Assembly: GCA_009885795.1 (NCBI GenBank)
Contig: VFKA01000015.1
Coordinates: forward strand, 1 to 49,667
DNA from: Rhodospirillales bacterium
Lineage (GTDB): Bacteria; Pseudomonadota; Alphaproteobacteria; Dongiales; Dongiaceae
Length of the DNA stretch: 49,667 nucleotides
Direction: 5' to 3'
The position numbers and the translations under genes were made by a program. Shown piece after piece: positions 25,271 through 32,395 of this stretch; position 1 is the stretch's first letter; every line of letters begins with the position of its first letter. Under the pieces are notes generated by a model. That model searched no databases. It saw nothing but the letters and a program-made list of their open reading frames with translations, and was not told where the DNA came from.

Positions 25271-25314
25271 GAGCAAGATCGTTTCCGATTGAATCCGATA
25301 CGGGAATCTTGCTT
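25271..25314. repeat. Short imperfect palindrome upstream of metY
   Basis: GAGCAAGAT (25271-25279) pairs with ATCTTGCTT (25306-25314), nine base pairs including one G-U, with further inner pairing of TTCC and GGAA. The interior contains GATTGAATC. Palindromes of this general type are dispersed in many alphaproteobacterial genomes. It lies 23 bases before metY and so inside its leader or promoter area. Confidence 0.6.
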
Positions 25315-25337
25315 TAGGCGGATCGAGAGGCAGAACC

Positions 25338-26633
25338 ATGGTGGACCCGAAGCTTCCGCGGTTCGACACGCTGAGCCTGCATGCCGGCCAGCGGCCGGAC
25401 CCGGCCACCGGCGCGAGGGCGGTGCCGATCTATCAGACGACGTCTTTCGTCTTCGACGATTCCGATCATGCCGCCGCGCTCTTCAATCTGGAGCGGCCGG
25501 GTCACATCTATTCGCGGATTTCGAATCCAACCGTTGCCGTTCTGGAGGAGCGCGTCGCCGCCCTCGAAGGCGGCGTCGGGGCGATCTGCACGGCGAGCGG
25601 CCAGGCGGCCCTGCACCTCGCGATCGCGACGTTGATGGATGCGGGCGGGCACATCGTGGCGTCGGCGTCGCTTTACGGCGGCAGCGTCAACCTGTTGAAG
25701 CTGACCCTGCCGCGCTTCGGTATCGCCACGAGCTTCGTCAATCCCCGCGACCTCGAAGGGTTTCGCCGGGCGATCCGGCCGGAAACCAGGCTGGTGTTCG
25801 CCGAGACGCTGGGCAATCCCGGCCTCGAAGTGCTCGACCTCGAGGCGGTGGCAGGAATCGCGCACGACGCCGGCCTGCCGCTGCTCATCGACTCGACGTT
25901 CTCGACGCCCTATCTCAACCGCCCGTTCGAGCATGGCGCCGACCTCCTCTTCCATTCGGCAACCAAGTGGCTTGCCGGGCACGGTGTCGCCATCGGCGGC
26001 GTCCTCGTCGATTCAGGGCGGTTCGACTGGGAAGCATCCGGCCGGTTCCCGACTCTCACCGAACCCTATGCCGGCTATCACGGCATCGACTTCGCCGAGG
26101 AGTACGGGCCGCAGGCCTTCGTCATGCGCGCCCGCGCGGAGGGATTGCGCGATTTCGGCGCCTGCATGAGTCCGGCCAATGCGTTCTATATTTTGCAGGG
26201 CGTCGAGACGTTGCCGCTGCGCATGGCCCGCCATGCCGACAACGCCCTTGGCGTGGCTAGGTTTCTCAAAAGTCAGCCATCGGTCGCCTGGGTCAATTAC
26301 CCGGGCCTGCCGGACCACCCCGACCACGCGCTGGCGCAACGCCTGTTCCCGAAGGGCTTCGGCGGGATCGTCAGCTTCGGCATCCGCGGCGGGCGCGAAG
26401 CGGGCCGCCGCTTCATCGACAGCCTGAAGCTGGTGTCGCATCTCGCCAATGTCGGCGACGCCAAGACGCTGGTCATTCATCCGGCCAGCACCACCCATCA
26501 ACAGCTCGACGCCGAGGCGCTGAAGGCCGCCGGTCTCGGCGAAGACCTGATCCGGCTTTCGGTCGGGCTCGAAGATCCGGCCGACATCGCCGACGATCTG
26601 TCGCAGGCGCTGCGCGCCGCGCAAAAGGCCTGA
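25338..26633 (+). CDS. metY: O-acetylhomoserine aminocarboxypropyltransferase (sulfhydrylase)
   Basis: A PLP enzyme of the Cys/Met metabolism family, 431 residues. It makes homocysteine directly from O-acetylhomoserine and sulfide. The opening FDTLSLHAGQRPDPATGARA and PIYQTTSFVF are typical. The PLP phosphate contact SGQAALHLAI follows, and the cofactor lysine is in LLFHSATKWLAGHG. Length matches the MetY type (about 430), longer than cystathionine gamma-synthase (about 390). GAGAGG lies upstream of the ATG. The gene is followed after six bases by an alpha/beta hydrolase gene. Confidence 0.93.
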   Translation: MVDPKLPRFDTLSLHAGQRPDPATGARAVPIYQTTSFVFDDSDHAAALFNLERPGHIYSRISNPTVAVLEERVAALEGGVGAICTASGQAALHLAIATLMDAGGHIVASASLYGGSVNLLKLTLPRFGIATSFVNPRDLEGFRRAIRPETRLVFAETLGNPGLEVLDLEAVAGIAHDAGLPLLIDSTFSTPYLNRPFEHGADLLFHSATKWLAGHGVAIGGVLVDSGRFDWEASGRFPTLTEPYAGYHGIDFAEEYGPQAFVMRARAEGLRDFGACMSPANAFYILQGVETLPLRMARHADNALGVARFLKSQPSVAWVNYPGLPDHPDHALAQRLFPKGFGGIVSFGIRGGREAGRRFIDSLKLVSHLANVGDAKTLVIHPASTTHQQLDAEALKAAGLGEDLIRLSVGLEDPADIADDLSQALRAAQKA

Positions 26634-26639
26634 CGCGGT

Positions 26640-27428
26640 ATGCAACTCACGGTCGGCGGACGCAGTGTCTTCGCCGCGACCGGCGGCCGGGTCTTCGACC
26701 CGGCTCAACCGGCTGTCATGTTCGTCCACGGGGCGGGCATGGATCGCACGGTATGGAGCCTTGAGGCGCGCTACCTTGCCCATCACGGGCGCGCCGTTCT
26801 GGCCGTGGACCTGCCCGGCCATGGCCGTTCCGAAGGCCCGGCCCTTGCCACCATCGAGGCGATGGCGGCGTGGGTATGCAGTGTCGTCGAGGCCGCGGGC
26901 CTCGAACGATGTTCGCTCGTCGGACACAGCATGGGGGCCTTCGTTGCGCTGGCCGCCGCGGCGCGAGCGCCGGCGCGCGTTGGGCGTCTGGCCTTGCTCG
27001 GCATCGCCGCCAGCATGCCGGTGCACCCCGATCTGCTCGCGGCGGCGCGTGCCGGCGACCCCAAGGCCTGGTCGCTCATGGTCGATTGGGGCCACGGCCG
27101 CGAGGGGCGCATCGGCGGCAATCCGGCGCCAGGGCTATGGCGCCTCGGCGGCGGATATCGACTGCTTCAGCGCGCAGGCCCCGGGGTTCTGGCGGCGGAC
27201 CTGGCGGCTTCGGCGGCCTATGACGGGGCGCTCGCCGCGGCCGCGGCGATCCGCTGCCCCGTGCTGATGCTGCTTGGCGCCGAGGACCGCATGACGCCGA
27301 CCGACAAGGCGGCGCCGCTCGCCAAGGCAATGGGCGATGTGCGCACGATCGTGTTGCCGCGCTGCGGGCACATGCTGATGGCGGAGCAGCCGAACGAAGT
27401 CGTCGATGCCCTTGCGGGATTTCTTTGA
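26640..27428 (+). CDS. Alpha/beta hydrolase fold protein
   Basis: A 262-residue hydrolase with the complete catalytic set. The oxyanion motif is FVHGAGMD, the nucleophile serine is in GHSMGA (about residue 100), the acid is in GAEDRMTP and the histidine in CGHMLM. The substrate is unknown. It starts six bases after metY and its ribosome site (AAAGG) lies in the end of metY, so the two are coupled. A homoserine acetyltransferase role can be considered because of that neighbour, but the protein is shorter than MetX and lacks its lid region. An esterase is more likely. Confidence 0.85.
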   Translation: MQLTVGGRSVFAATGGRVFDPAQPAVMFVHGAGMDRTVWSLEARYLAHHGRAVLAVDLPGHGRSEGPALATIEAMAAWVCSVVEAAGLERCSLVGHSMGAFVALAAAARAPARVGRLALLGIAASMPVHPDLLAAARAGDPKAWSLMVDWGHGREGRIGGNPAPGLWRLGGGYRLLQRAGPGVLAADLAASAAYDGALAAAAAIRCPVLMLLGAEDRMTPTDKAAPLAKAMGDVRTIVLPRCGHMLMAEQPNEVVDALAGFL

Positions 27429-27440
27429 ACCGCGGACGAA

Positions 27441-27477
27441 GCGACGGCCGCCCGCGTCGAACCAGGGCAGCCGTCGC
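27441..27477. terminator. Bidirectional hairpin between convergent genes
   Basis: A stem of GCGACGGC (27441-27448) with GCCGTCGC (27470-27477), extended inside after one mismatch by GCCC with GGGC. It lies in the 66 bases between the ends of the hydrolase and hsp20 genes. It has no T-run on either side, so termination efficiency is uncertain. Confidence 0.45.
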
Positions 27478-27494
27478 CGTTGAACGAACGAAGG

Positions 27495-27959
27495 TTAGGC
27501 CGCGATCTTGCCCTCGATCGCGGGATTGCCCGCCGATCTGGTCTCGATCTTGATCGAACGCGGCTTCAGGGTTTCGGGCACTTCGCGCGCCAGATCGACG
27601 TGCAGCAGCCCGTTGACGAGGCTGGCGCCGACGACCCGGATGTGCTCCGCAAGCTCGAAACGCCGCTCGAAGGACCGGCCGGCGATGCCGCGGTGGACGA
27701 ACCTGCGCTCATCCTCCGGTTTGCCGTTCTTGCCGGAGATCGTCAGGGCATTGTCCTGGACGGTGACGTTGATGTCGTTCTCGCCGAAGCCGGCCACCGC
27801 CATGGTGATCCGGTAGGCGTCCTCGCCCGTTTTCTCGATGTTGTAGGGCGGGTAGGCGGTGGCGCTTTCGTCCATCCGCGAGGCCGTGTCCAAGAGGCGG
27901 CTCATGCGGTCGAAGCCGACGGAATAGCGGAAAAGCGGGGAAAGATCGAAGTCTCGCAT
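27495..27959 (-). CDS. Hsp20 family small heat shock protein
   Basis: A 154-residue alpha-crystallin-type chaperone, which holds unfolding proteins in a refoldable state. The N-terminus MRDFDLSPLFRYSVGFDRM is shared by IbpA-like proteins. The alpha-crystallin domain spans about residues 34-130, with YNIEKTGEDAYRITMAVAGF and a GLLHVDL segment. The C-terminal IxI-like motif is KPRSIKIE. The ATG at 27959 has GGAGG eight bases upstream; longer frames up to 28025 would run through the leader and are rejected. The leader carries a ROSE-like hairpin that would mask the ribosome site at normal temperature. Confidence 0.95.
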   Translation of the reverse strand: MRDFDLSPLFRYSVGFDRMSRLLDTASRMDESATAYPPYNIEKTGEDAYRITMAVAGFGENDINVTVQDNALTISGKNGKPEDERRFVHRGIAGRSFERRFELAEHIRVVGASLVNGLLHVDLAREVPETLKPRSIKIETRSAGNPAIEGKIAA

Positions 27960-28058
27960 AACCATATCCTCCATTGAGCAACATGGGTTTGGGTGCAGGG
28001 TCCGCGCGGCTCGCGCCGGCGCCATGCCCCACCGGAACCCCGAACGGGCATCCCGGCA
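27960..28058 (-). promoter_or_regulatory. ROSE-like RNA thermometer in the hsp20 leader
   Basis: The hairpin nearest the start codon pairs TTGCTC (27976-27981) with GAGGAT (27966-27971), with AATG as loop. It covers the GGAGG ribosome site and includes a G-G opposition at 27979/27968. That is the hallmark of ROSE elements, where a conserved U-U/C-G-C-U faces the Shine-Dalgarno with a G-G pair that melts on heating. The leader is about 100 bases, the usual ROSE length. Upstream of the hairpin it is GC-rich with several possible stems. It resembles rhizobial hsp leaders. The 5' boundary depends on the promoter assignment. Confidence 0.65.
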
Positions 28059-28064
28059 GACGGT

Positions 28065-28093
28065 ATTTGGTTATCCCGCCCATACTCGTCAAG
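28065..28093 (-). promoter_or_regulatory. Possible heat-shock sigma (RpoH-type) promoter for hsp20
   Basis: On the minus strand, CTTGAC (28088-28093) is followed after 17 bases by CCAAAT (28065-28070). CTTG is the conserved -35 core of alphaproteobacterial RpoH promoters; the -10 match is poor. It would start transcription near 28058, giving a leader of about 98 bases. The -35 also resembles a housekeeping box, so sigma assignment is uncertain. Confidence 0.35.
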
Positions 28094-28212
28094 GTGCCCG
28101 AACGCCCTGGAACCAAACGCTGGAATCGGGCAGGAATTGATTAACCAGGGCCGGCTAGTGTGGCCGGTCAGCCCGCCCGTCGGCAGCGACGGGTTGCGAC
28201 CGGAGAGTTCTA

Positions 28213-28713
28213 ATGCCCATGGCCGGACAGGTCGGCTCCGTAGCGTTCTTCGACAAGATGTTCGAGGAGACGGTCTTTCTCCTCGGCGAAGCACGCGATT
28301 ACGCGCTGGAACGCGAGCGCGCCGGCTATGGCACGATTCACCCGGCGCTGCAGCTGCTCGTCTCGTGCGAGACGCTGCGGGTCACCGCGAGGCTGACGCA
28401 GATCATGGCATGGCTCCTGGTCCAGAAAGCCGTCCTGGCCGGTGAAGTCACCCAAGAGGAATCGCGCGACGAACGCAACCGGCTGAGCGGGCACGACGTA
28501 TGCATGGTCGAAAAGCCCTGGGGTCCGATCGAGATGCCGCGGCGGCTACAGGCGCTGCTGGACAAGAGCCGCGGCCTCTATGTGCGCGTCGCGCGCCTGG
28601 ACGAGCACGCCGAGCGGCGGGCCGAATTGATGCCGCTCGCCTTCGATCCGACGCCGGAGCCGCGACCGCGGCGGCGCAACGGGCCCAGTCCGCGCGATCC
28701 CAAACACTCCTGA
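28213..28713 (+). CDS. rcdA: Regulator of CtrA degradation RcdA (DUF1465)
   Basis: A 166-residue helical protein. In Caulobacter its homologue is an adaptor that helps the ClpXP protease degrade CtrA and other cell-cycle regulators. The family core runs from residue 10 to 115. It includes FFDKMFEETVFLLGEARDYA, HPALQLLVSCETLRVTARLT, IMAWLLVQKAVLAGE and the ELMPLAF segment near the end. The C-terminus is a basic, proline-rich tail, as in RcdA. GGAGAG is five bases before the ATG at 28213. A second ATG at 28219 is also in frame. It converges on rpmE with a 20-base gap. A second cell-cycle factor, TrcR, is about 4.5 kb upstream. Confidence 0.88.
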   Translation: MPMAGQVGSVAFFDKMFEETVFLLGEARDYALERERAGYGTIHPALQLLVSCETLRVTARLTQIMAWLLVQKAVLAGEVTQEESRDERNRLSGHDVCMVEKPWGPIEMPRRLQALLDKSRGLYVRVARLDEHAERRAELMPLAFDPTPEPRPRRRNGPSPRDPKHS

Positions 28714-28733
28714 GTCGAGCCCGGAGCGCTGCC

Positions 28734-28961
28734 TCAGCTGTTCTTGAGGCCCAGGTTCGAAAACCGCTTCTTGAACTTCGCGAGCTGGCCGCCGGAATCG
28801 AGCAGCCGGTGGACGCCGGTCCATGCCGGGTGGGTCTTCGGATCGATGTCGAGGCGCAGCGTCTCGCCCGGCTTGCCCCAGGTGGACTTCGTCGTGAAAC
28901 TCGTCCCGTCGGTCATCACGACGTTGATGTCGTGGTACTCGGGGTGAATGCCCTTTTTCAT
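28734..28961 (-). CDS. rpmE: 50S ribosomal protein L31
   Basis: A 75-residue ribosomal protein. It begins [19 protein letters not shown] and has the family core [22 protein letters not shown]. The ATG at 28961 is chosen because GGAG lies eight bases upstream and homologues begin MK.GIHP; a start at 29018 would add 19 unrelated residues. It has no CxxC zinc motif, so it is the zinc-free form usual in alphaproteobacteria. It is followed by convergent rcdA. Confidence 0.95.
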   Translation of the reverse strand: MKKGIHPEYHDINVVMTDGTSFTTKSTWGKPGETLRLDIDPKTHPAWTGVHRLLDSGGQLAKFKKRFSNLGLKNS

Positions 28962-29045
28962 GGCGGCGGCTCCTTTGCGCAAGGGGCGGCTTATACTGGA
29001 AGCGGGTCGGCGGCGCAAGTCCGGCAGCCTTACAGTCCGGCAGCC

Positions 29046-29939
29046 TTACGGCCGGCGGCGGCCGGCGATGGTGACGGCTAGGATCGCGGCCATGACCAGG
29101 GCCGCTCCCGCGATTTGGCCACTCGTCAGGCGCTCGCCCAGGATGACGGCGGCGGCGGCGACGCTGACCAGCGGCTCGATGTTGGATAGGACCGCCACCC
29201 GAACGGCGCCGATCATGGGCAGGGCCGCGAAAATGGCGATCGAGGCCAGCAGATAGCAGGCCGTCGCGCCGCCGAGTCCGATCGCGCCAAGTGCCGATTC
29301 GGGAACCACGGCGTCGCCGGCGATGGCAACGAATGCCCCGAATCCGGCGAGGCTCCACAGGTTGACATAGAAGTTCATCACCAAGGTGTCGGACCTGGCC
29401 AGAATGGGTCCGCCGAAGGTCGTGAATACCGCGATCGATACCGAGGCGAATGTCGCCAGCGCCAGGCCGCGCGGATCGAGAACCGAGATTTCCGGGCCGA
29501 TGGCCAAGGCCAGTCCGGCGAACGCCGCCACGAGCGCGCCCGCCTTGGTCCAGGTCATCTTCTCCCTGCCGAGCAGGCTCGACAGCACCCCCACCTGCAA
29601 GGGGTAGGTATAGAAGATCATCGCCGCCAGGCTGACGGGAATGTAGGCGACCGACGAGAGATAACCGAACGACATCCCGAAGATCGCCAGCCCCATCCAC
29701 AGGCTGGCGACGAATTGCGGTCGGTCGAGGCGCACCGAACGGCGCAGGACCACGATCAGCAAGCCGATGATCGCCACGAACGCCACGAATCGCACCAGCA
29801 CGACGAAATGCGGCGTGGCGCCGCCTTCATAGGCAAGACGCGAGAACGTGGTGATGAAGCCCCAAAGCAGTGCCGAGAAGCACACGAGACCGCTGCCGAG
29901 CAACGGCCGCGAACCCTTGCCCGCCGGGGGGCCGGCCAA
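29046..29939 (-). CDS. EamA family (DMT superfamily) transporter
   Basis: A 297-residue inner-membrane protein with about ten hydrophobic helices in two EamA repeats, roughly residues 14-145 and 160-290. The second repeat contains PMIGAVRVAVLSNIEPLVS and ILGERLTSGQIAGAALVM, the usual EamA pattern. Substrates in this family are mostly unknown small metabolites. The frame begins at a TTG (29939) with AAGGA four bases before it; no ATG or GTG occurs before the first helix. It lies upstream of rpmE on the same strand, 84 bases away. Confidence 0.85.
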   Translation of the reverse strand: MAGPPAGKGSRPLLGSGLVCFSALLWGFITTFSRLAYEGGATPHFVVLVRFVAFVAIIGLLIVVLRRSVRLDRPQFVASLWMGLAIFGMSFGYLSSVAYIPVSLAAMIFYTYPLQVGVLSSLLGREKMTWTKAGALVAAFAGLALAIGPEISVLDPRGLALATFASVSIAVFTTFGGPILARSDTLVMNFYVNLWSLAGFGAFVAIAGDAVVPESALGAIGLGGATACYLLASIAIFAALPMIGAVRVAVLSNIEPLVSVAAAAVILGERLTSGQIAGAALVMAAILAVTIAGRRRP

Positions 29940-30127
29940 TTCATCCTTCAGAATCGCGATCCTTCCCGGATTTCAGCGGCCAGATGACGCCGGCGCCCTG
30001 TACCATGCCGCGCCGATCCCGACCAGCCTCGGAACCGGCGGGATACCCTGCTGGACGGCCATGGCCCGAGGGTGCAATGATGCGGCGAGACGCTTTGAAA
30101 CACTAACACAGGCTTCTACGTTCGTTC

Positions 30128-30481
30128 ATGCCGTTGGGAACTCTGCTCTTCACTTGGTGCTTCGGCCGGCGCGTCGGTATCGACGCGCTTGGCAACCGCT
30201 ATTATCATCGGCGCCGTCCGTTCGGATTGCGGAACGATCGGCGCTGGGTGCTCTATAAGGGCGTGGCCGAGGCATCGAAGGTGCCGCCGGAATGGAACGC
30301 CTGGCTCCACTACACGACCGACGCCTTGCCCGATCCCAAGCGCCAGCGCCGGGCCTGGGAAAAACCGCATGTGCCGAATCCGAGCGGCTCGGCCGAGGCC
30401 TACAGGCCGGCGGGTCATACCTTGCAAGGCGGCCGGCGGGCGCGCGGCACGGGCGACTACGAACCTTGGATTCCTTCCTAA
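30128..30481 (+). CDS. NADH:ubiquinone oxidoreductase accessory subunit NDUFA12-like
   Basis: A 117-residue homologue of mitochondrial complex I subunit B17.2/NDUFA12, found with complex I in alphaproteobacteria. The conserved NRYYHRRR, WVLYKGVAEASKVPPEWNAW and HYTTDALP segments are present, as is the C-terminal ARGTGDYEPWIP. It is separated from the nuo operon, which is the rule for this gene. It precedes mlaD by 14 bases. No ribosome site is evident before the ATG. The 188-base spacer upstream (29940-30127) shows no feature I can name. Confidence 0.93.
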   Translation: MPLGTLLFTWCFGRRVGIDALGNRYYHRRRPFGLRNDRRWVLYKGVAEASKVPPEWNAWLHYTTDALPDPKRQRRAWEKPHVPNPSGSAEAYRPAGHTLQGGRRARGTGDYEPWIPS

Positions 30482-30495
30482 GATAAGGGCAAACC

Positions 30496-30984
30496 ATGAA
30501 ACGCAACGTCATCGAAACCATCATGGGCGGGGTTGTCCTGGTTCTCGCCATCGGCTTCCTCGCCTTCGCCTATTCGCGCAGCGGCCTCACCAGCGTCTCC
30601 GGTTACGAAGTCGGCGCGACGTTCAACCGCGTCGACGGGGTCAACGTCGGCGCCGACGTGCGCATGAGCGGCATCAAGATCGGCACCGTCACCGAGCTGA
30701 AGCTCGATACCGAGACTTTTCTGGCCAAGATGCGTTTGTCGCTTCAGGACGACGTCCGGTTGCCGGCCGATTCCTCCGTCAAGATACTGAGCGACGGCCT
30801 GCTGGGCGGTAACTATGTCCTTGTCGAACCGGGTGGCGACGAGACCTTGATCGAGCCGGGTGGCGAGATCACCTCGACTCAAGACCCGGTCAACATCATC
30901 GAACTCGTCAGCAAATACATTTTCGGCAGCGGCGAGAAAGCGAAAGAGGGCGCGGCGGCGGGCGAGGCGCCGCCCGCGCCATAG
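30496..30984 (+). CDS. mlaD: Outer membrane lipid asymmetry maintenance protein MlaD
   Basis: A 162-residue periplasmic MCE-domain protein anchored by one N-terminal helix (residues 8-27). It is the substrate-binding part of the ABC system that moves phospholipids between outer and inner membranes. The MCE domain covers about residues 35-118, with GATFNRVDGVNVGADVRMSG and KILSDGLLGGNYVLVEPGG. The tail is glutamate- and alanine-rich. AAGGG lies seven bases before the ATG. MlaE and MlaF are not in this window. The order NDUFA12, mlaD, small ORF, DUF2155 is typical of alphaproteobacteria. Confidence 0.93.
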   Translation: MKRNVIETIMGGVVLVLAIGFLAFAYSRSGLTSVSGYEVGATFNRVDGVNVGADVRMSGIKIGTVTELKLDTETFLAKMRLSLQDDVRLPADSSVKILSDGLLGGNYVLVEPGGDETLIEPGGEITSTQDPVNIIELVSKYIFGSGEKAKEGAAAGEAPPAP

Positions 30985-31004
30985 ACCGCGATAGGTAACA
31001 GCCG

Positions 31005-31232
31005 TTGAAACACTCCGATGACGCATCGCCGATCTGGCATCGGCCCGACGGCAGCCCCGTCACCTGCAAGGAAAAGATCAAGGTCCTCAACGAAAACCTG
31101 GGCGAGATCCGGCAGATGACCCAGGATGCTTTCGAGGACGCCTTGCTCATGGGCTGCGACGAGCGCCAGGTGCGCGAGGTCTTGGCGGCGCTGATGGCCG
31201 GGCTCGCAAATCCCTACCGAAAATCCGATTAG
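31005..31232 (+). CDS. Conserved hypothetical small protein
   Basis: A 75-residue acidic-basic helical protein. It has the recognisable core KIKVLNENLGEIRQMTQDAF followed by EDALLMGCDERQVREVL. I recall similar small proteins between mlaD and DUF2155 genes in related bacteria, but no function is known. The start is probably the TTG at 31005, since an ATG inside the core would discard the conserved part. An AGG lies 10 to 12 bases upstream. It ends one base before the ATG of DUF2155. No membrane segment or signal is visible. Confidence 0.65.
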   Translation: MKHSDDASPIWHRPDGSPVTCKEKIKVLNENLGEIRQMTQDAFEDALLMGCDERQVREVLAALMAGLANPYRKSD

Positions 31233-31233
31233 C

Positions 31234-31632
31234 ATGCGCGTCGTTTCGCTGGTGTTGGCCGCCGCGATTCTGAGCGGAACCGGCGCGGGCATGGCCCTCG
31301 CCGATCCGATGGAAGCGGTGACCCTGCGCGGCCTCGACAAGACCACGGCGCGGATTTCGACCTTTACCGTGCGCATCGGCGAGGCGATCGAGTTCGGCTC
31401 GCTCGTGATCGTGCCGCGCCACTGCGACAAGCGGCCGCCGGAGGAGACGCCCGAAAGCGCCGCCTTCCTGGAAATCGAAGACAGCAAGCCGGGCGAGCCG
31501 CTGACCCGGCTGTTCACCGGATGGATGTTCGCCTCGAGCCCGGCGCTCAACGCCCTCGAGCACCCGGTCTACGATCTCTGGGTGATCGACTGCACGAACG
31601 AGGCTGCGTCGGACGCCGAGACCTCGCCGTAG
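31234..31632 (+). CDS. DUF2155 domain-containing exported protein
   Basis: A 132-residue protein with a cleavable signal peptide (about residues 1-23, ending GMALA). The DUF2155 domain covers about residues 28-125. Two conserved cysteines (RHCDKRPP and IDCTNE) could form a disulfide in the periplasm, and SSPALNALEHPVYDLWVIDC is the family block. Function is unknown. Its 3' end overlaps the convergent aat gene by 64 bases, so the two reading frames share sequence on opposite strands. Confidence 0.88.
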   Translation: MRVVSLVLAAAILSGTGAGMALADPMEAVTLRGLDKTTARISTFTVRIGEAIEFGSLVIVPRHCDKRPPEETPESAAFLEIEDSKPGEPLTRLFTGWMFASSPALNALEHPVYDLWVIDCTNEAASDAETSP

Positions 31633-32219
31633 AACCGCGCCTTGGCGGCCAGGGCCTTTTGCAGAAGGTCGCGATAGGCGGCGCGCGGCACCTCGATGGC
31701 GCCGAATTGGCGCAGATGCTTGGTCACGAACTGGGTATCGAGCAGGACGAAACCGCCGAGCTTGAGCCGCATCGCCAGATGCGCCAGCGCCACCTTGCTG
31801 GCGTCGCGCTCGCGGGAAAACATGCTCTCGCCGAAGAAGGCGCCGCCGATGGCGACCCCGTAGAGCCCGCCGACAAGGCCGCCGTCCCGCCAGCACTCGA
31901 CCGAATGAGCAAATCCCATCTCGAAGAGTCTGGTGTTGAGCGCGACGATCTCGGCGTTGATCCAGCTGTCGGGCCGCTCGGGCGTCGGTTCGGCGCAGGC
32001 GCGGATGACCTCGACGAAGGCGCTGTCGCAGCGGATGTCGAAGGGGCCCCGGCGAAGCGTGCGGGCAAGCCGGCGCGGCAGGCGGAACTCGTCGAGCGGC
32101 AGGATGCCGCGCTGCTTCGGGTCGACCCAATAGATGTGGTTTTCCTCGCGCCCCTCGGCCATGGGAAAGGCGCCATAGGCATAGGCGCGCAGCAACAGCT
32201 CCGGCGTCAGATCGGACAT
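31569..32219 (-). CDS. aat: Leucyl/phenylalanyl-tRNA--protein transferase
   Basis: A 216-residue enzyme that adds leucine or phenylalanine to proteins with N-terminal lysine or arginine, marking them for ClpS/ClpAP. The start at 32219 gives MSDLTPELLLRAYAYGAFPM, the normal family opening; the frame upstream to 32252 is unlikely. The conserved YWVDPKQRGILPLD, GFAHSVECWRDGGLVGGLYG and FGESMFS segments are all present. It ends inside DUF2155 on the other strand. It lies downstream of aroQ-accB-accC, a common alphaproteobacterial order. A repeat element separates it from accC. Confidence 0.95.
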   Translation of the reverse strand: MSDLTPELLLRAYAYGAFPMAEGREENHIYWVDPKQRGILPLDEFRLPRRLARTLRRGPFDIRCDSAFVEVIRACAEPTPERPDSWINAEIVALNTRLFEMGFAHSVECWRDGGLVGGLYGVAIGGAFFGESMFSRERDASKVALAHLAMRLKLGGFVLLDTQFVTKHLRQFGAIEVPRAAYRDLLQKALAAKARFYGEVSASDAASFVQSITQRS

Positions 32220-32272
32220 GGGGTTCGGCCGCCTGCTCTTGGCTCCCACCATCGATACGCGAGTCGGGCCTC

Positions 32273-32348
32273 GCCCTTCGACAGGCTCAGGGTGAGGCCC
32301 TCATGCTGAGCTTCCTCATCCCGAGCCTGTCGAGGGACGAAGCATGAG
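32273..32348. repeat. Interspersed inverted-repeat element, copy 4
   Basis: This copy begins CCCTTCGACAGGCTCAGG and runs through GTGAGGCCCTCATGCTGAGC. It ends with a divergent right arm in which CTTCCTCATCCCGAGCCTGT interrupts the usual GAGCTTGTCGAAG. It lies between accC and aat, two genes read in the same direction. The family is therefore not limited to convergent ends. Confidence 0.75.
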
Positions 32349-32395
32349 CGCGGATGCCGCGCGTCATCAATCCATCAATCCACGAACGAGGCCGG

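Noticed and set aside
25095-25337. SAM-type riboswitch for metY
   Set aside because: I looked for the SAM-II core (GGTGATTTG, then GCTAAA near the start) and for SAM-I-like helices. None fits; the hairpins present are the candidate RNA, a terminator and a palindrome.
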